Assembly (NCBI RefSeq): GCF_000189775.2
Contig: NC_015555.1
Location: 2,367,001 to 2,431,000 of the forward strand
Direction: 5' to 3'
DNA from: Thermoanaerobacterium xylanolyticum LX-11
GTDB taxonomy: Bacteria > Bacillota > Thermoanaerobacteria > Thermoanaerobacterales > Thermoanaerobacteraceae
Length of the DNA stretch: 64,000 nucleotides
The notes beneath the pieces are model-generated. The model was not told the origin of the DNA. It was given only the letters and a program-made list of their open reading frames with translations, and made no database searches. The stretch's first letter is position 1; every line of letters begins with the position of its first letter. Of the stretch, positions 9,167 to 17,643 are shown one piece after another. Made by a program: the position numbers and the translations under genes.

Positions 9167-9944
9167 ATATTTCCACAATGTCGCTTTCTGCATACCTTAA
9201 TGCCATATTTATCTCGTAGTCTATGCCCTCTTCCTTAAGCGCATCTACAACCGTCTTGTACGCTATTTCAGGTTTGTTGTTGTTTTGGCTTAGATGTCCT
9301 AAGTAGATTTTGCCTATCGCCTTAAGCTTTATAAACTTCTTTATGGCCTCTGCCGCATCTTTATTGGAAAGATGTCCATGTGGCGAAAGTATTCTTTTCT
9401 TTAAAGGCCATGGGTACGTGCCGTTCATCAGCATGTCCACGTCGTGATTTGACTCTAATAGCACCACGTCAGAGTCCATTATGTTCGCTGCCACCCCTCT
9501 ACTTATATACCCCAAGTCTGTAGCAATTGTGGCTTTATTTTGACCGCAAAAAAACGAGAAACCTACAGGTTCTGACGCATCGTGGGACTTCTTAAATGGT
9601 CGTATCTTTACATCGCCCAATGTAAAATCTTCGCCCGTCTTGAAAAACCTCTTATTGTGAGGCTCGATATCTCCTATGAAGCTTTCCATCGAAGACCATG
9701 TTGCCTCATTGGCATATATGGGAATATCGTACCTTCGCGACAATATACCAGCACCTTTTATGTGGTCATTGTGCTCATGCGTTATCAAAATTGCTGAGAT
9801 ACTGTGGGGATTTACATCTATGTTTAAAAGGCTTTTTTCTATTGTACTACCGCTTAAACCTGCGTCCACAAGTATATGTACATCTTTATAACCGATATAT
9901 GCAGCGTTTCCGCTGCTTCCAGATCTCAGTGAACAGAACCTCAT
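9165..9944 (-). CDS. WalJ/YycJ-like metallo-beta-lactamase-fold hydrolase
   Basis: Metal-dependent hydrolase of the YycJ/WalJ family, thought to be a DNA exonuclease or repair factor. It starts MRFCSLRSGSSGNAAYIGY, a family hallmark. It carries the metal-binding motif ITHEHNDHIKG, the aspartate in ATDLGYISRG, the SNHDVDML segment and the later histidines in SPHGHLSNKDA and YLGHLSQNNN. The ATG at 9942-9944 fits relatives; a longer TTG-started form from 9977 would add 11 odd residues (EGGSPVFGYL), although a purine-rich GGAAGGGGG lies in that stretch. The usual walRK neighbours are absent, so its link to that pathway is not supported here. Confidence 0.88.
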   Translation of the reverse strand: MRFCSLRSGSSGNAAYIGYKDVHILVDAGLSGSTIEKSLLNIDVNPHSISAILITHEHNDHIKGAGILSRRYDIPIYANEATWSSMESFIGDIEPHNKRFFKTGEDFTLGDVKIRPFKKSHDASEPVGFSFFCGQNKATIATDLGYISRGVAANIMDSDVVLLESNHDVDMLMNGTYPWPLKKRILSPHGHLSNKDAAEAIKKFIKLKAIGKIYLGHLSQNNNKPEIAYKTVVDALKEEGIDYEINMALRYAESDIVEI

Positions 9945-10056
9945 AAGATACCCAAAAACGGGGCTACCCCCTTCCAAATTTCATAAGTCCTCTAATATTA
10001 TATAACAAGTAAAACCCTTTTTCTATGGCAACTTGAAGAAAGTCTGTTTTCAAGAC

Positions 10057-10189
10057 TTATCAACATACAAAATGTGAGCAACTTTTTTCACATCACTTCT
10101 ACAGTCGTTTTTTGTCTAAATTTAGTGCATCTTTATCCAAACTTTTTAACACAGGACTTATCCACATATTCACATTTACATGTGGATAA
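10057..10189. other. Cluster of DnaA-box-like 9-mers
   Basis: Within the 390-bp gene-free stretch 9945-10338 there are two exact DnaA boxes in opposite orientation, TTATCCACA at 10158-10166 and TGTGGATAA at 10181-10189. Two one-mismatch boxes are TTATCAACA at 10057-10065 and TTATCCAAA at 10133-10141. An AT-rich run follows to 10290. No dnaA or dnaN is nearby. Confidence 0.5.
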
Positions 10190-10271
10190 CTCGTGGGATA
10201 ATCACAGGCGAATTATTTTAGCTGTTTTCATCTGTAAAATATATTTATTTAAAGATAATATTCCATTTTTA

Positions 10272-10300
10272 TTGATAATAATTATCAATAGTGGTATAAT
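10272..10300 (+). promoter_or_regulatory. Promoter of korAB with overlapping Fur box
   Basis: TTGATA (10272-10277) and TATAAT (10295-10300) with a 17-nt spacer form a strong promoter. The perfect palindrome TGATAAT-A-ATTATCA at 10273-10287 is exactly the 7-1-7 Fur consensus described in Bacillus and covers the -35 box, so a bound repressor would block RNA polymerase. Confidence 0.75.
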
Positions 10301-10338
10301 TGAATTACAAGATATTGTAAATAAAGGGGGACTAATGT

Positions 10339-12027
10339 ATGGACTACAATGTATTGATCGGCGGTGCTGCCGGTCAGGGAATAGACACCTTGTCATACAT
10401 AATCGAAAAAGCCTTGAAAAGATGCGGCTTGTATGTATTTTCCACGAAAGATTACATGTCGCGGGTAAGAGGCGGTCACAATTTCATTCAGGTAAGGTTC
10501 GGCGACAAACCGATTTATTCACATGATGAGAAGTTTGATGCCATAATCGCTCTCGATGAAGACACTGTAAATTTGCACTCTAAAAGTTTGAAACCTTCAG
10601 GAAAACTCATCTTAGACAAATCCCTTTCAAATAACAGCGCATACATGTCATTTGATTTTAAAGAAGTTGCAAAAGAATGCGGCAATCCCCGTGTTTTAGG
10701 CACTGCTGCCGTAGGCGTACTGCTTAAACTTTTTGGCATTCCATTAGACGTATCTCACACAGTTTTAAACGATGAATTCAAAGGCGATGTGTTAAACGCA
10801 AATCTAAAGGCTATCGACGCTGGCTACAGCATGGCAAAGCAGATTTTTAACGTGCCGCTTGGAAAAAAGGATGACAACATCTACATAAGCGGCAATGAAG
10901 CTATCGCATTGGGAGCTATCGCTGCAGGAGTCAAATTTTACTCAGGATACCCTATGACACCATCTACCAGCGTCATGATCTACATAGCTAAGAAATCTCA
11001 TGATGCAGGCATAGTAGTTGAGCAAGTAGAAGATGAGATATCTGCCATAAACATGGCATTAGGAGCCTCCTACGCCGGAGTAAGAGCCATGACAGGAAGC
11101 TCAGGTGGAGGATTTGCGCTGATGGTGGAAGGCATAAGCTTAGCAGGAATAACAGAAATCCCCATCGTCATAACGGAAGTTCAAAGGCCGGGACCTGCCA
11201 CGGGCTTTCCGACAAGGACGGAGCAAGGGGATCTAAGGTTCATAATCCATTCAGGCCACGGTGAATTTCCAAAGATGGTGATATCATTGAGAAACCCTGA
11301 AGATGCATTTTATCAGACTGCAAGGGCATTTAACATAGCAGACAAGTACCAGGTACCTGTCATACTTGTAAGCGACCAGTACCTGGCAGATTCAGGTGTG
11401 ACTGTAAAGCCTTTTGATTTTACTAAGATAAAGATAGAAAGGTATATATCAGGCGATGAAGCGTTGGAAAATGGCGTGTATAAGCGGTACAAACTGACAG
11501 AAAGCGGCATATCGCCAAGGATAATACCAGGCAAAGTAGAAGGTGCTACAGTCCTTATAGATAGCGATGAACACGATGAATTTGGCCACATTACAGAGTC
11601 ACAGGATGTAAGGGTAAAGATGGTAAATAAGAGGATGAAAAAATTTAAGCTATTAAAAGAAGAAATTCAAGAGCCTCTATTTATGGGTGCTGAAAATCCT
11701 GATGTACTCATAACCTGCTGGGGTTCAACGTACGGTCCTGTAAAAGAAGCAGTAGACATGCTTTTAAAGGATGGAATGTCAGTAGGAGCATTATCTTTCG
11801 GCGATATATGGCCATTTCCTACAAAGCTTATAAAAAAGTACGGAAAATTTGCAAAGATGATAATTGATGTTGAGCAAAATGCCACAGCACAGCTTGACAG
11901 CCTCATGAGAGAAAATGCCCTTATAAAGGCTGATGAACACATACTTAAATACGACGGTCGCATGATGAGCTCCAAATACATCTACGACAAAGTGAGAGAA
12001 ATGACAAAATCGTCAAGCTTGTATTAA
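10339..12027 (+). CDS. korA: 2-oxoacid:ferredoxin oxidoreductase, gamma-alpha fusion subunit
   Basis: One half of a thiamine-diphosphate enzyme that decarboxylates a 2-oxoacid (2-oxoglutarate or a branched-chain keto acid) to acyl-CoA while reducing ferredoxin. Residues 1-~175 are the gamma domain (DYNVLIGGAAGQGIDTLSY ... SRVRGGHNFIQVRFG). From ~185 the alpha domain follows (SGNEAIALGAIAAGVKFYSGYPMTPST ... VEQVEDEISAINMALGASYAG). It starts at ATG 10339 after AAAGGGGG. It is followed 20 bp later by the beta subunit, and no separate ferredoxin-type delta subunit is present, as in other two-subunit members. The substrate cannot be told from sequence. Confidence 0.9.
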   Translation: MDYNVLIGGAAGQGIDTLSYIIEKALKRCGLYVFSTKDYMSRVRGGHNFIQVRFGDKPIYSHDEKFDAIIALDEDTVNLHSKSLKPSGKLILDKSLSNNSAYMSFDFKEVAKECGNPRVLGTAAVGVLLKLFGIPLDVSHTVLNDEFKGDVLNANLKAIDAGYSMAKQIFNVPLGKKDDNIYISGNEAIALGAIAAGVKFYSGYPMTPSTSVMIYIAKKSHDAGIVVEQVEDEISAINMALGASYAGVRAMTGSSGGGFALMVEGISLAGITEIPIVITEVQRPGPATGFPTRTEQGDLRFIIHSGHGEFPKMVISLRNPEDAFYQTARAFNIADKYQVPVILVSDQYLADSGVTVKPFDFTKIKIERYISGDEALENGVYKRYKLTESGISPRIIPGKVEGATVLIDSDEHDEFGHITESQDVRVKMVNKRMKKFKLLKEEIQEPLFMGAENPDVLITCWGSTYGPVKEAVDMLLKDGMSVGALSFGDIWPFPTKLIKKYGKFAKMIIDVEQNATAQLDSLMRENALIKADEHILKYDGRMMSSKYIYDKVREMTKSSSLY

Positions 12028-12047
12028 ATTGAGAAAGGGATGATTTA

Positions 12048-12896
12048 ATGAATACCGCATTTGAAACCTATGAAACGGCGTGGTGCCCTGGATGTGGAAA
12101 CTTCGGCATACTTAATGCTTTAAAGGACGCCCTTACTGAGCTTGGCCTAAAACCCCATCAAGTTGTGATAGCATCAGGAATAGGACAAGCCGCAAAGATG
12201 CCACACTACATAAGCGTAAATGGATTTAATGGACTTCACGGAAGGGCTTTGCCTCCTGCAACAGCCATAAACATCGTAAACAAAGACCTTAAAGTGATAA
12301 TAGACTCTGGAGATGGGGATACGTACGGCGAAGGCGGAAACCACTTTATACACGCAATTAGGAGAAATGCAAACATCGCCCACTTCGTCCACGACAACCA
12401 AATATACGGCTTGACAAAAGGTCAAGCATCACCTACGACGGCAAAAGGGCAAAAGACAAGTTTGCAGTTTGACGGCGTAATCTTAGATCCTGTAAAGCCA
12501 ATAAAGCTGGCCCTTACAATGGGAGCTGGATTTGTAGCAAGAAGCTTTTCTGGAAATTATGAACATCTTAAGAAGATGATGAAAGAAGCCATAATGTACG
12601 ACGGATATGCTCTTTTAGACATCTTCCAGCCATGTGTTACATTTAACAGGGTAAATACGTTTAAATGGTACAATGACAGGGTGTATGAGCTTCCAGATGA
12701 CTACGACTACACCGATTTAGACAATGCCTTCAAAGTAGCTGATGAATGGGGCGACAGGATACCGATAGGCATAATATACAAGGTAAAAAAACCTACGTAT
12801 ATCGACAATATAGGCTTTTTAAAAGATGGTCCACCATTGGTAGATGCTAAATTGGACCCGATGATGGCAGAAAAATACTTAGATGACTTTCGATAA
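12048..12896 (+). CDS. korB: 2-oxoacid:ferredoxin oxidoreductase, beta (TPP-binding) subunit
   Basis: Thiamine-diphosphate- and Fe-S-containing subunit partnering the upstream gene. It begins with the cysteine motif TAWCPGCGNFGILNALK. The TPP/Mg motif is DSGDGDTYGEGGNHFIHAIRRN ending in NQIYGLTKGQASPTT; a further cysteine (FQPCVTFN) completes the usual Fe-S ligands. 282 residues, normal for this two-subunit type. Separated from korA by 20 bp with its own ribosome site (GAAAGGGATG), and ending at a strong terminator, so korAB is a two-gene operon. Fur control is suggested by the operator ahead of korA and fits an iron-sulfur enzyme. Confidence 0.92.
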   Translation: MNTAFETYETAWCPGCGNFGILNALKDALTELGLKPHQVVIASGIGQAAKMPHYISVNGFNGLHGRALPPATAINIVNKDLKVIIDSGDGDTYGEGGNHFIHAIRRNANIAHFVHDNQIYGLTKGQASPTTAKGQKTSLQFDGVILDPVKPIKLALTMGAGFVARSFSGNYEHLKKMMKEAIMYDGYALLDIFQPCVTFNRVNTFKWYNDRVYELPDDYDYTDLDNAFKVADEWGDRIPIGIIYKVKKPTYIDNIGFLKDGPPLVDAKLDPMMAEKYLDDFR

Positions 12897-12902
12897 AAAG
12901 TT

Positions 12903-12936
12903 AGGGAACCATCCATTTGGATAGTTCCCTTTTTAT
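12903..12936. terminator. Bidirectional terminator between korB and the ABC exporter
   Basis: AGGGAACCATCC-ATTT-GGATAGTTCCCT with one mismatch, followed by TTTTT. It separates two convergent genes. Confidence 0.85.
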
Positions 12937-14807
12937 TAGCTTGCAACTTCTTCGTCTTCAAATTGGCTATTGTAAAGCTTAGCGTAAAATCCGCCTTTTG
13001 CAAGAAGCTCTTTGTGAGTGCCTTGCTCTACAATGTCACCGTGATCCATGACAAGTATGAGATCCGCATCTCTTATGGTAGAAAGCCTATGGGCAATGAT
13101 GAAGCTTGTGCGGTTTTTCATAAGGTTATCCATAGCCTTCTGTATTAGGATTTCTGTACGTGTATCAACAGAGCTGGTAGCTTCGTCCAGTATCAATATC
13201 TTAGGATCTTTTAGTATGGCTCTGGCTATAGTTATAAGTTGTTTCTGCCCTTGTGATACGTTTGATGCTTCTTCGTTTAAAATCATGTTGTACCCTTCTG
13301 GCAGCGTGTGGACAAAGTGATCTACATGTGCTGCTTTTGCGGCTTTTATGACTTCCTCATCTGTGGCATTTAGATTTCCGTACCTTATATTGTCCATTAT
13401 CGTACCGTTGTAAAGCCATGTATCCTGCAGTACCATGCCAAATAATGATCTTAAATCGCTTCTGGTAAATTCTCTAATGTCATGTCCATCTATCAATATC
13501 CTTCCTGAGTTTACATCGTAAAACCTCATTAAGAGTTTTACCATCGTAGTCTTGCCAGCACCTGTTGGTCCCACTATGGCTACTTTTTGACCCGGTTTAA
13601 TATCGGCTGAAAAGTCATTTATTATTATCTTATCTGGCTTGTATCCAAAGTGCACATGATCAAATTGCACGTGCCCTTCCACATTTTCGAGTTTTACAGG
13701 ATGCTCTGTCTCAGGCACTTCTTCTTCCTCGTCTAAGAACTCAAACACCCTCTCGGCACATGCAGCCGTCTGCTGAAGTATATTGGATATATTGGCGATC
13801 TGCGCCAATGGCTGTGTAAATGACCTTACGTACTGTATAAATGCTTGTATGTCGCCGACTTGTATCGTACCATTTATGACAAGGTAGCTGCCTAATACGA
13901 CGACACCTACATATCCTAAGTTGCTTACGGAATTCATTATAGGCATCATAAGACCTGTTAAAAACTGAGATTTCCACGCCACCTTGTAAAGCTCATTGTT
14001 GTACTCGTCAAATTTCCTTACGCTTCTTTCTTCGTAGTTAAATGCCTTCATGACAACATGACCACCGTACATTTCCTCTACATGACCATTAACATGGCCA
14101 AGGTAATCCTGCTGCTCTCTAAAGTACTTCTGAGAAAAGCGGACTATAAGGGCGATGATTCCCATAGATATAGGTATCATCAAAAATGTAACACCTGTCA
14201 TCTCCACACTTATGGTAAGCATCATTATTAAGGCACCAATTACCGATGTGACAGATGTGATAATCTGTGTAATGCTCTGGTTCAACGTCTGGCTTATTGT
14301 GTCAACATCGTTTGTTATACGGGATAATATTTCACCGTGATTTGTACCATCAAAGTACTTAAGCGGCATGCGGTTTATCTTCTCCATTATGTCACGCCTA
14401 AATTTATACGTGACTTTCATGGCTACATTAGTCATTATCCAACCTTGTATATATCCCAAGCCTGAGCTTAAGATGTAAAGGCCTATAAGTAGAAGGATTA
14501 TTCTGCCGATGTAGTCGAAGTCAATATTGCCTGTACCTGCTATCTTTGCCATGACACCTTCGTAAAGCTTCGTTATAGCCTTGCTGAGTATCTTAGGTCC
14601 TGCTATAGACAGTGCCGCACTTCCTGCCGCAAAAAGTATGACGAAAAATATGGAAAGTTTATACTCACCAAGATATTTCATCAATTTCTTCATTGTTCCT
14701 TTAAAGTCGTTGGCTTTCTCACCGCCTACCATAGGTCCATGGCCACCCATAGGACCATGTCTTCTCATGACAGGCCGCCTTGGAGTATTTGCGTTTCTTC
14801 CGTCCAT
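12936..14807 (-). CDS. ABC exporter half-transporter (second subunit)
   Basis: Fused membrane domain and ATPase of the multidrug/lipid exporter type, probably forming a heterodimer with the next gene. After a Gly/His/Met-rich N-terminus (residues 1-30) come about six membrane segments. The ATPase follows with Walker A GPTGAGKTT, signature VSQGQKQL, Walker B ILILDEATSS and switch histidine IIAHRLST. The signature has VSQG where the partner has ISGG, so this subunit probably forms the asymmetric site common in heterodimeric exporters. 623 residues. It begins one base from the end of the upstream ABC gene, in the marR-ABC-ABC operon. The substrate is unknown. Confidence 0.9.
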   Translation of the reverse strand: MDGRNANTPRRPVMRRHGPMGGHGPMVGGEKANDFKGTMKKLMKYLGEYKLSIFFVILFAAGSAALSIAGPKILSKAITKLYEGVMAKIAGTGNIDFDYIGRIILLLIGLYILSSGLGYIQGWIMTNVAMKVTYKFRRDIMEKINRMPLKYFDGTNHGEILSRITNDVDTISQTLNQSITQIITSVTSVIGALIMMLTISVEMTGVTFLMIPISMGIIALIVRFSQKYFREQQDYLGHVNGHVEEMYGGHVVMKAFNYEERSVRKFDEYNNELYKVAWKSQFLTGLMMPIMNSVSNLGYVGVVVLGSYLVINGTIQVGDIQAFIQYVRSFTQPLAQIANISNILQQTAACAERVFEFLDEEEEVPETEHPVKLENVEGHVQFDHVHFGYKPDKIIINDFSADIKPGQKVAIVGPTGAGKTTMVKLLMRFYDVNSGRILIDGHDIREFTRSDLRSLFGMVLQDTWLYNGTIMDNIRYGNLNATDEEVIKAAKAAHVDHFVHTLPEGYNMILNEEASNVSQGQKQLITIARAILKDPKILILDEATSSVDTRTEILIQKAMDNLMKNRTSFIIAHRLSTIRDADLILVMDHGDIVEQGTHKELLAKGGFYAKLYNSQFEDEEVAS

Positions 14808-17032
14808 TATGCCAATTCCTCCTTTGAAAGCTGCGAATAAGCGATCTCTCTGTATGTCTCGCAGGATTTCATGAGTTCCTCGTGTGTGCCTATTCCAGCT
14901 ATTTTGCCATCATCCAATACAATAATCTGATCTGCATTCATTATCGTAGATATGCGCTGTGCAACTATTATCACAGTGCTGTTTTCCGTGTATTCTTTTA
15001 AAGCCTTTCTCAAGGCCCTATCTGTCTTGAAATCAAGAGCTGAAAAGCTTTCATCAAATATATAAATCTCCGCCTTTTTGACAAGGGCTCTTGCGATAGA
15101 CAGCCTTTGCTTCTGTCCACCTGAGATATTTGTGGCATCTTGCGATATTTCGCTGTCATAGCCATTTGGAAGCCTTTCTATAAACTCTGCTGCCTGAGCC
15201 ACTTCTGCAGCTTTTTTGACTTCTTCATCTGTAGCATTTTCATTTCCAAATTTTATGTTTGACATGACAGTACCTTTAAAAAGGGAAATCTTCTGTGGTA
15301 CATAGCCAATTTTTTCTCTCAAATCGTGCTGCTTCACATCCCTTACATCTACTCCGTCTACTAAAACTTGCCCTTCTGTGGCATCGTAAAATCTCGGTAT
15401 CAAGTTTACAAGTGTAGATTTCCCAGAGCCCGTTGAACCAATGATAGCCGTCGTCTTCCCAGGCTCAGCCTTAAACGTAATATCCTTTATAGCATCTTCT
15501 TCTGCACCAGGGTATCTGTATGAAACATTTCTAAACTCAACAACACCTTTTTGCGTATCGTCAAACTTTTTGCTTTCCTTAGGATCCACAACGGTAGGCT
15601 GTGTCTCTAATACCTCCGCAATACGGGATGCTGACACAGATGCCCTCGGTATCATGATAAACATCATAGACATCATGAGGAAGGCAAATATTATCTGTAT
15701 AGCGTACTGCATAAACGCCATCATGTCGCCAACCTGCATTGACGAATTGGCAATATCATGAGCACCTACCCATACGATGAGAAGCGTTATACCGTTCATT
15801 ATAAGCATCATGACTGGAAACATTGTAATCATGACGCGGTTTATGAAAAGCATCGTGCTTGTAATGTCGCGATTTGCCTTGTCAAACCTGTTTTCCTCAA
15901 ACTCTTGAGTATTAAAAGCCCTTATAACCATCATGCCAGCAAGATTCTCGCGAGCCACAAGATTCAACCTGTCTACCAATTTCTGCACAGACTTGAATTT
16001 AGGCAATGCGATAGAAAACACAGTCGAAACCAAACCTAAAAGCACTATGACTGCCAAAGCTATTATCCATGACATCGACGCACTTTTGCCTATGGCTCTT
16101 ATTACACCGCCTATGCCTATCATAGGAGCATAGAATATCATCCTTATCATAAAGACAATAAGCATCTGTATCTGGGTTATATCGTTTGTGGTCCTTGTTA
16201 TCAAAGACGCAGTAGAAAACTTGTCAAATTCCTCATTCGAAAAGCTCTCAACCCTTGTAAAAAGATTTTTTCTTATATCCCTTGAAAAACCAGCGGCAAC
16301 TCTGGAACCTAAAAATCCCACCATTATAGAACATGCCGCACTCAAAAGAGTAATCAGCAGCATTATAAGCCCTGTCGACAAAATGTAGTTTGTCTGAATT
16401 TTGTCAGTATTCACTCCTAATGCCTTGTACTCAGACTTCACTGCCGATGTAGCAGCTTGTATAACCATGTTGTCACCAAGGGATGTAAACTTCTTATTCA
16501 TGTCATCAGTTATCTTCTGTCTCTCTGATTCAGGAATCCTTGCAAAAAGCGCAAATAGATCGGCATTTGCTGGTATCTTCATGTTGTTAAATGTGATAAA
16601 TCCGCCTTTTGCGTTGGACTTCATCTTTTCAACACCTGATACAGCTAAAAACGCCTTGCCCATTGGAAGGTTTATCTTGTCTATCTCTGATTTATCTATG
16701 TTCTTTAGTACGTATATGGGCTCTTTCTTTAAATCAGGATATTTTTTTACGTACTTATCGTAATCTGAGCTGTTTTTGTCAACTAACACATAATAATTTA
16801 ACACATTGTTTTTATCGCTGTCATTCATAAATAATGTCAGTTTATCCATGGTGCTTTTTCTTACAGCATCTGGCACAGCATTGACAATGCCTCCCTGCTG
16901 GATTCCTTGGTTTACTATGTTTGACATGTAGTCAGGAAGGGACAGGTCGCTCATAGCCTGAACAAATATAAATAGTATGGCAACAATAGTTATAAATATA
17001 TATGGCTTAAAGTATTTCCGTAATTTTAGCAT
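14807..17032 (-). CDS. ABC exporter half-transporter with large extracytoplasmic insert
   Basis: First subunit of the exporter pair. The first membrane segment (residues ~11-30) is followed by a ~170-residue hydrophilic insert before the remaining membrane helices, making the protein 741 residues, longer than a normal half-transporter. The ATPase has Walker A GSTGSGKST, signature ISGGQKQRLSIARAL and Walker B AEIYIFDESFSALD with the catalytic glutamate present. The ATG lies inside the 3' end of the marR gene, giving coupled translation. Similar YfiB/LmrC-like pairs are controlled by an adjacent MarR regulator and export drugs or cell-envelope compounds; the substrate here is not known. Confidence 0.9.
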   Translation of the reverse strand: MLKLRKYFKPYIFITIVAILFIFVQAMSDLSLPDYMSNIVNQGIQQGGIVNAVPDAVRKSTMDKLTLFMNDSDKNNVLNYYVLVDKNSSDYDKYVKKYPDLKKEPIYVLKNIDKSEIDKINLPMGKAFLAVSGVEKMKSNAKGGFITFNNMKIPANADLFALFARIPESERQKITDDMNKKFTSLGDNMVIQAATSAVKSEYKALGVNTDKIQTNYILSTGLIMLLITLLSAACSIMVGFLGSRVAAGFSRDIRKNLFTRVESFSNEEFDKFSTASLITRTTNDITQIQMLIVFMIRMIFYAPMIGIGGVIRAIGKSASMSWIIALAVIVLLGLVSTVFSIALPKFKSVQKLVDRLNLVARENLAGMMVIRAFNTQEFEENRFDKANRDITSTMLFINRVMITMFPVMMLIMNGITLLIVWVGAHDIANSSMQVGDMMAFMQYAIQIIFAFLMMSMMFIMIPRASVSASRIAEVLETQPTVVDPKESKKFDDTQKGVVEFRNVSYRYPGAEEDAIKDITFKAEPGKTTAIIGSTGSGKSTLVNLIPRFYDATEGQVLVDGVDVRDVKQHDLREKIGYVPQKISLFKGTVMSNIKFGNENATDEEVKKAAEVAQAAEFIERLPNGYDSEISQDATNISGGQKQRLSIARALVKKAEIYIFDESFSALDFKTDRALRKALKEYTENSTVIIVAQRISTIMNADQIIVLDDGKIAGIGTHEELMKSCETYREIAYSQLSKEELA

Positions 17033-17529
17033 CCATCAAAACCACCTTTCTTGAAATTATCGCTACTTTGACCACTGCTTGATTCAATCAATTTCTTAAG
17101 GGTATTAAGCCCCTTTACGATATCAGCATGTTCTTCATCTGTGGCTTTACTCATTATCGCCTCAAATCTCTCATAAATATTCTTGAAGCTTTCTTTAGAC
17201 CTCTTTTTGAAATCCTCGTCTACTTTCACATAGACAACCCTCCTGTCATCGCTGCTCCTTATTCTCTTTACCATACCTTGTTTCTCCAACCTGTCTACTA
17301 TGCCAGAGACAGTGCTGCTTGATAGCCCCATCTTTTCACTTAAATCGCTTATCTTCATCTCCCCATGTTGCATAAGGATTCCAATGATCATGCCTTGAGG
17401 TCCCGTTATCTTAAGATCTTTAAACTCACTTTCCATGTTTTTGTGAATCATATTCATTATGGATTTTAATGTCTTTAAAACATCTATTCTTTCGTTGTAC
17501 TCCTTCAAAAATTCTTCACCTTCTTTCAC
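17026..17529 (-). CDS. MarR-family transcriptional regulator
   Basis: Winged-helix regulator heading the exporter operon. The recognition region is MKISDLSEKMGLSSSTVSGIVDRLEKQGMVKRIRSSDDRRVVYVKV, with the DxRxV wing motif. The start is uncertain: GTG at 17527-17529 has a poor ribosome site, while an in-frame TTG about 21 bases downstream follows AAGGTGAAGA at good spacing and would give a protein starting KEYNERIDVL. It overlaps the first ABC gene by 7 bases. Members of this family usually repress their own operon and release on binding a small ligand, so it likely controls the exporter. Confidence 0.9.
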   Translation of the reverse strand: MKEGEEFLKEYNERIDVLKTLKSIMNMIHKNMESEFKDLKITGPQGMIIGILMQHGEMKISDLSEKMGLSSSTVSGIVDRLEKQGMVKRIRSSDDRRVVYVKVDEDFKKRSKESFKNIYERFEAIMSKATDEEHADIVKGLNTLKKLIESSSGQSSDNFKKGGFDGC

Positions 17530-17545
17530 TACACTTCTAAATCGT

Positions 17546-17570
17546 ATATTTTGTACGCGAATATTTTGTA
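17546..17570. promoter_or_regulatory. Direct repeats upstream of marR, candidate operator
   Basis: ATATTTTGTA occurs at 17546-17555 and again at 17561-17570 (15-bp spacing), 17 to 41 bp ahead of the marR start. The spacing and placement suit a regulator binding site, but the half-site symmetry expected for MarR is weak. Confidence 0.35.
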
Positions 17571-17597
17571 TGCTAAATAATTATATCGCCGCAAAAT

Positions 17598-17639
17598 AAA
17601 AAAGTCAATAGGCTTTCTGAAAATCCCATTAACTTTTTT
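17598..17639 (-). terminator. Terminator of the CLC gene
   Basis: AAAAAAGTCAATAGG (17598-17612) pairs with CCCATTAACTTTTTT (17625-17639) with two mismatches, ending in a T run on the minus strand just after the CLC stop. Confidence 0.65.
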
Positions 17640-17643
17640 CATA

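Noticed and set aside
10057..10338. Chromosomal origin of replication
   Set aside because: DnaA-like boxes are present but dnaA, dnaN, rpmH and other origin neighbours are not; left as a DnaA-box cluster only.
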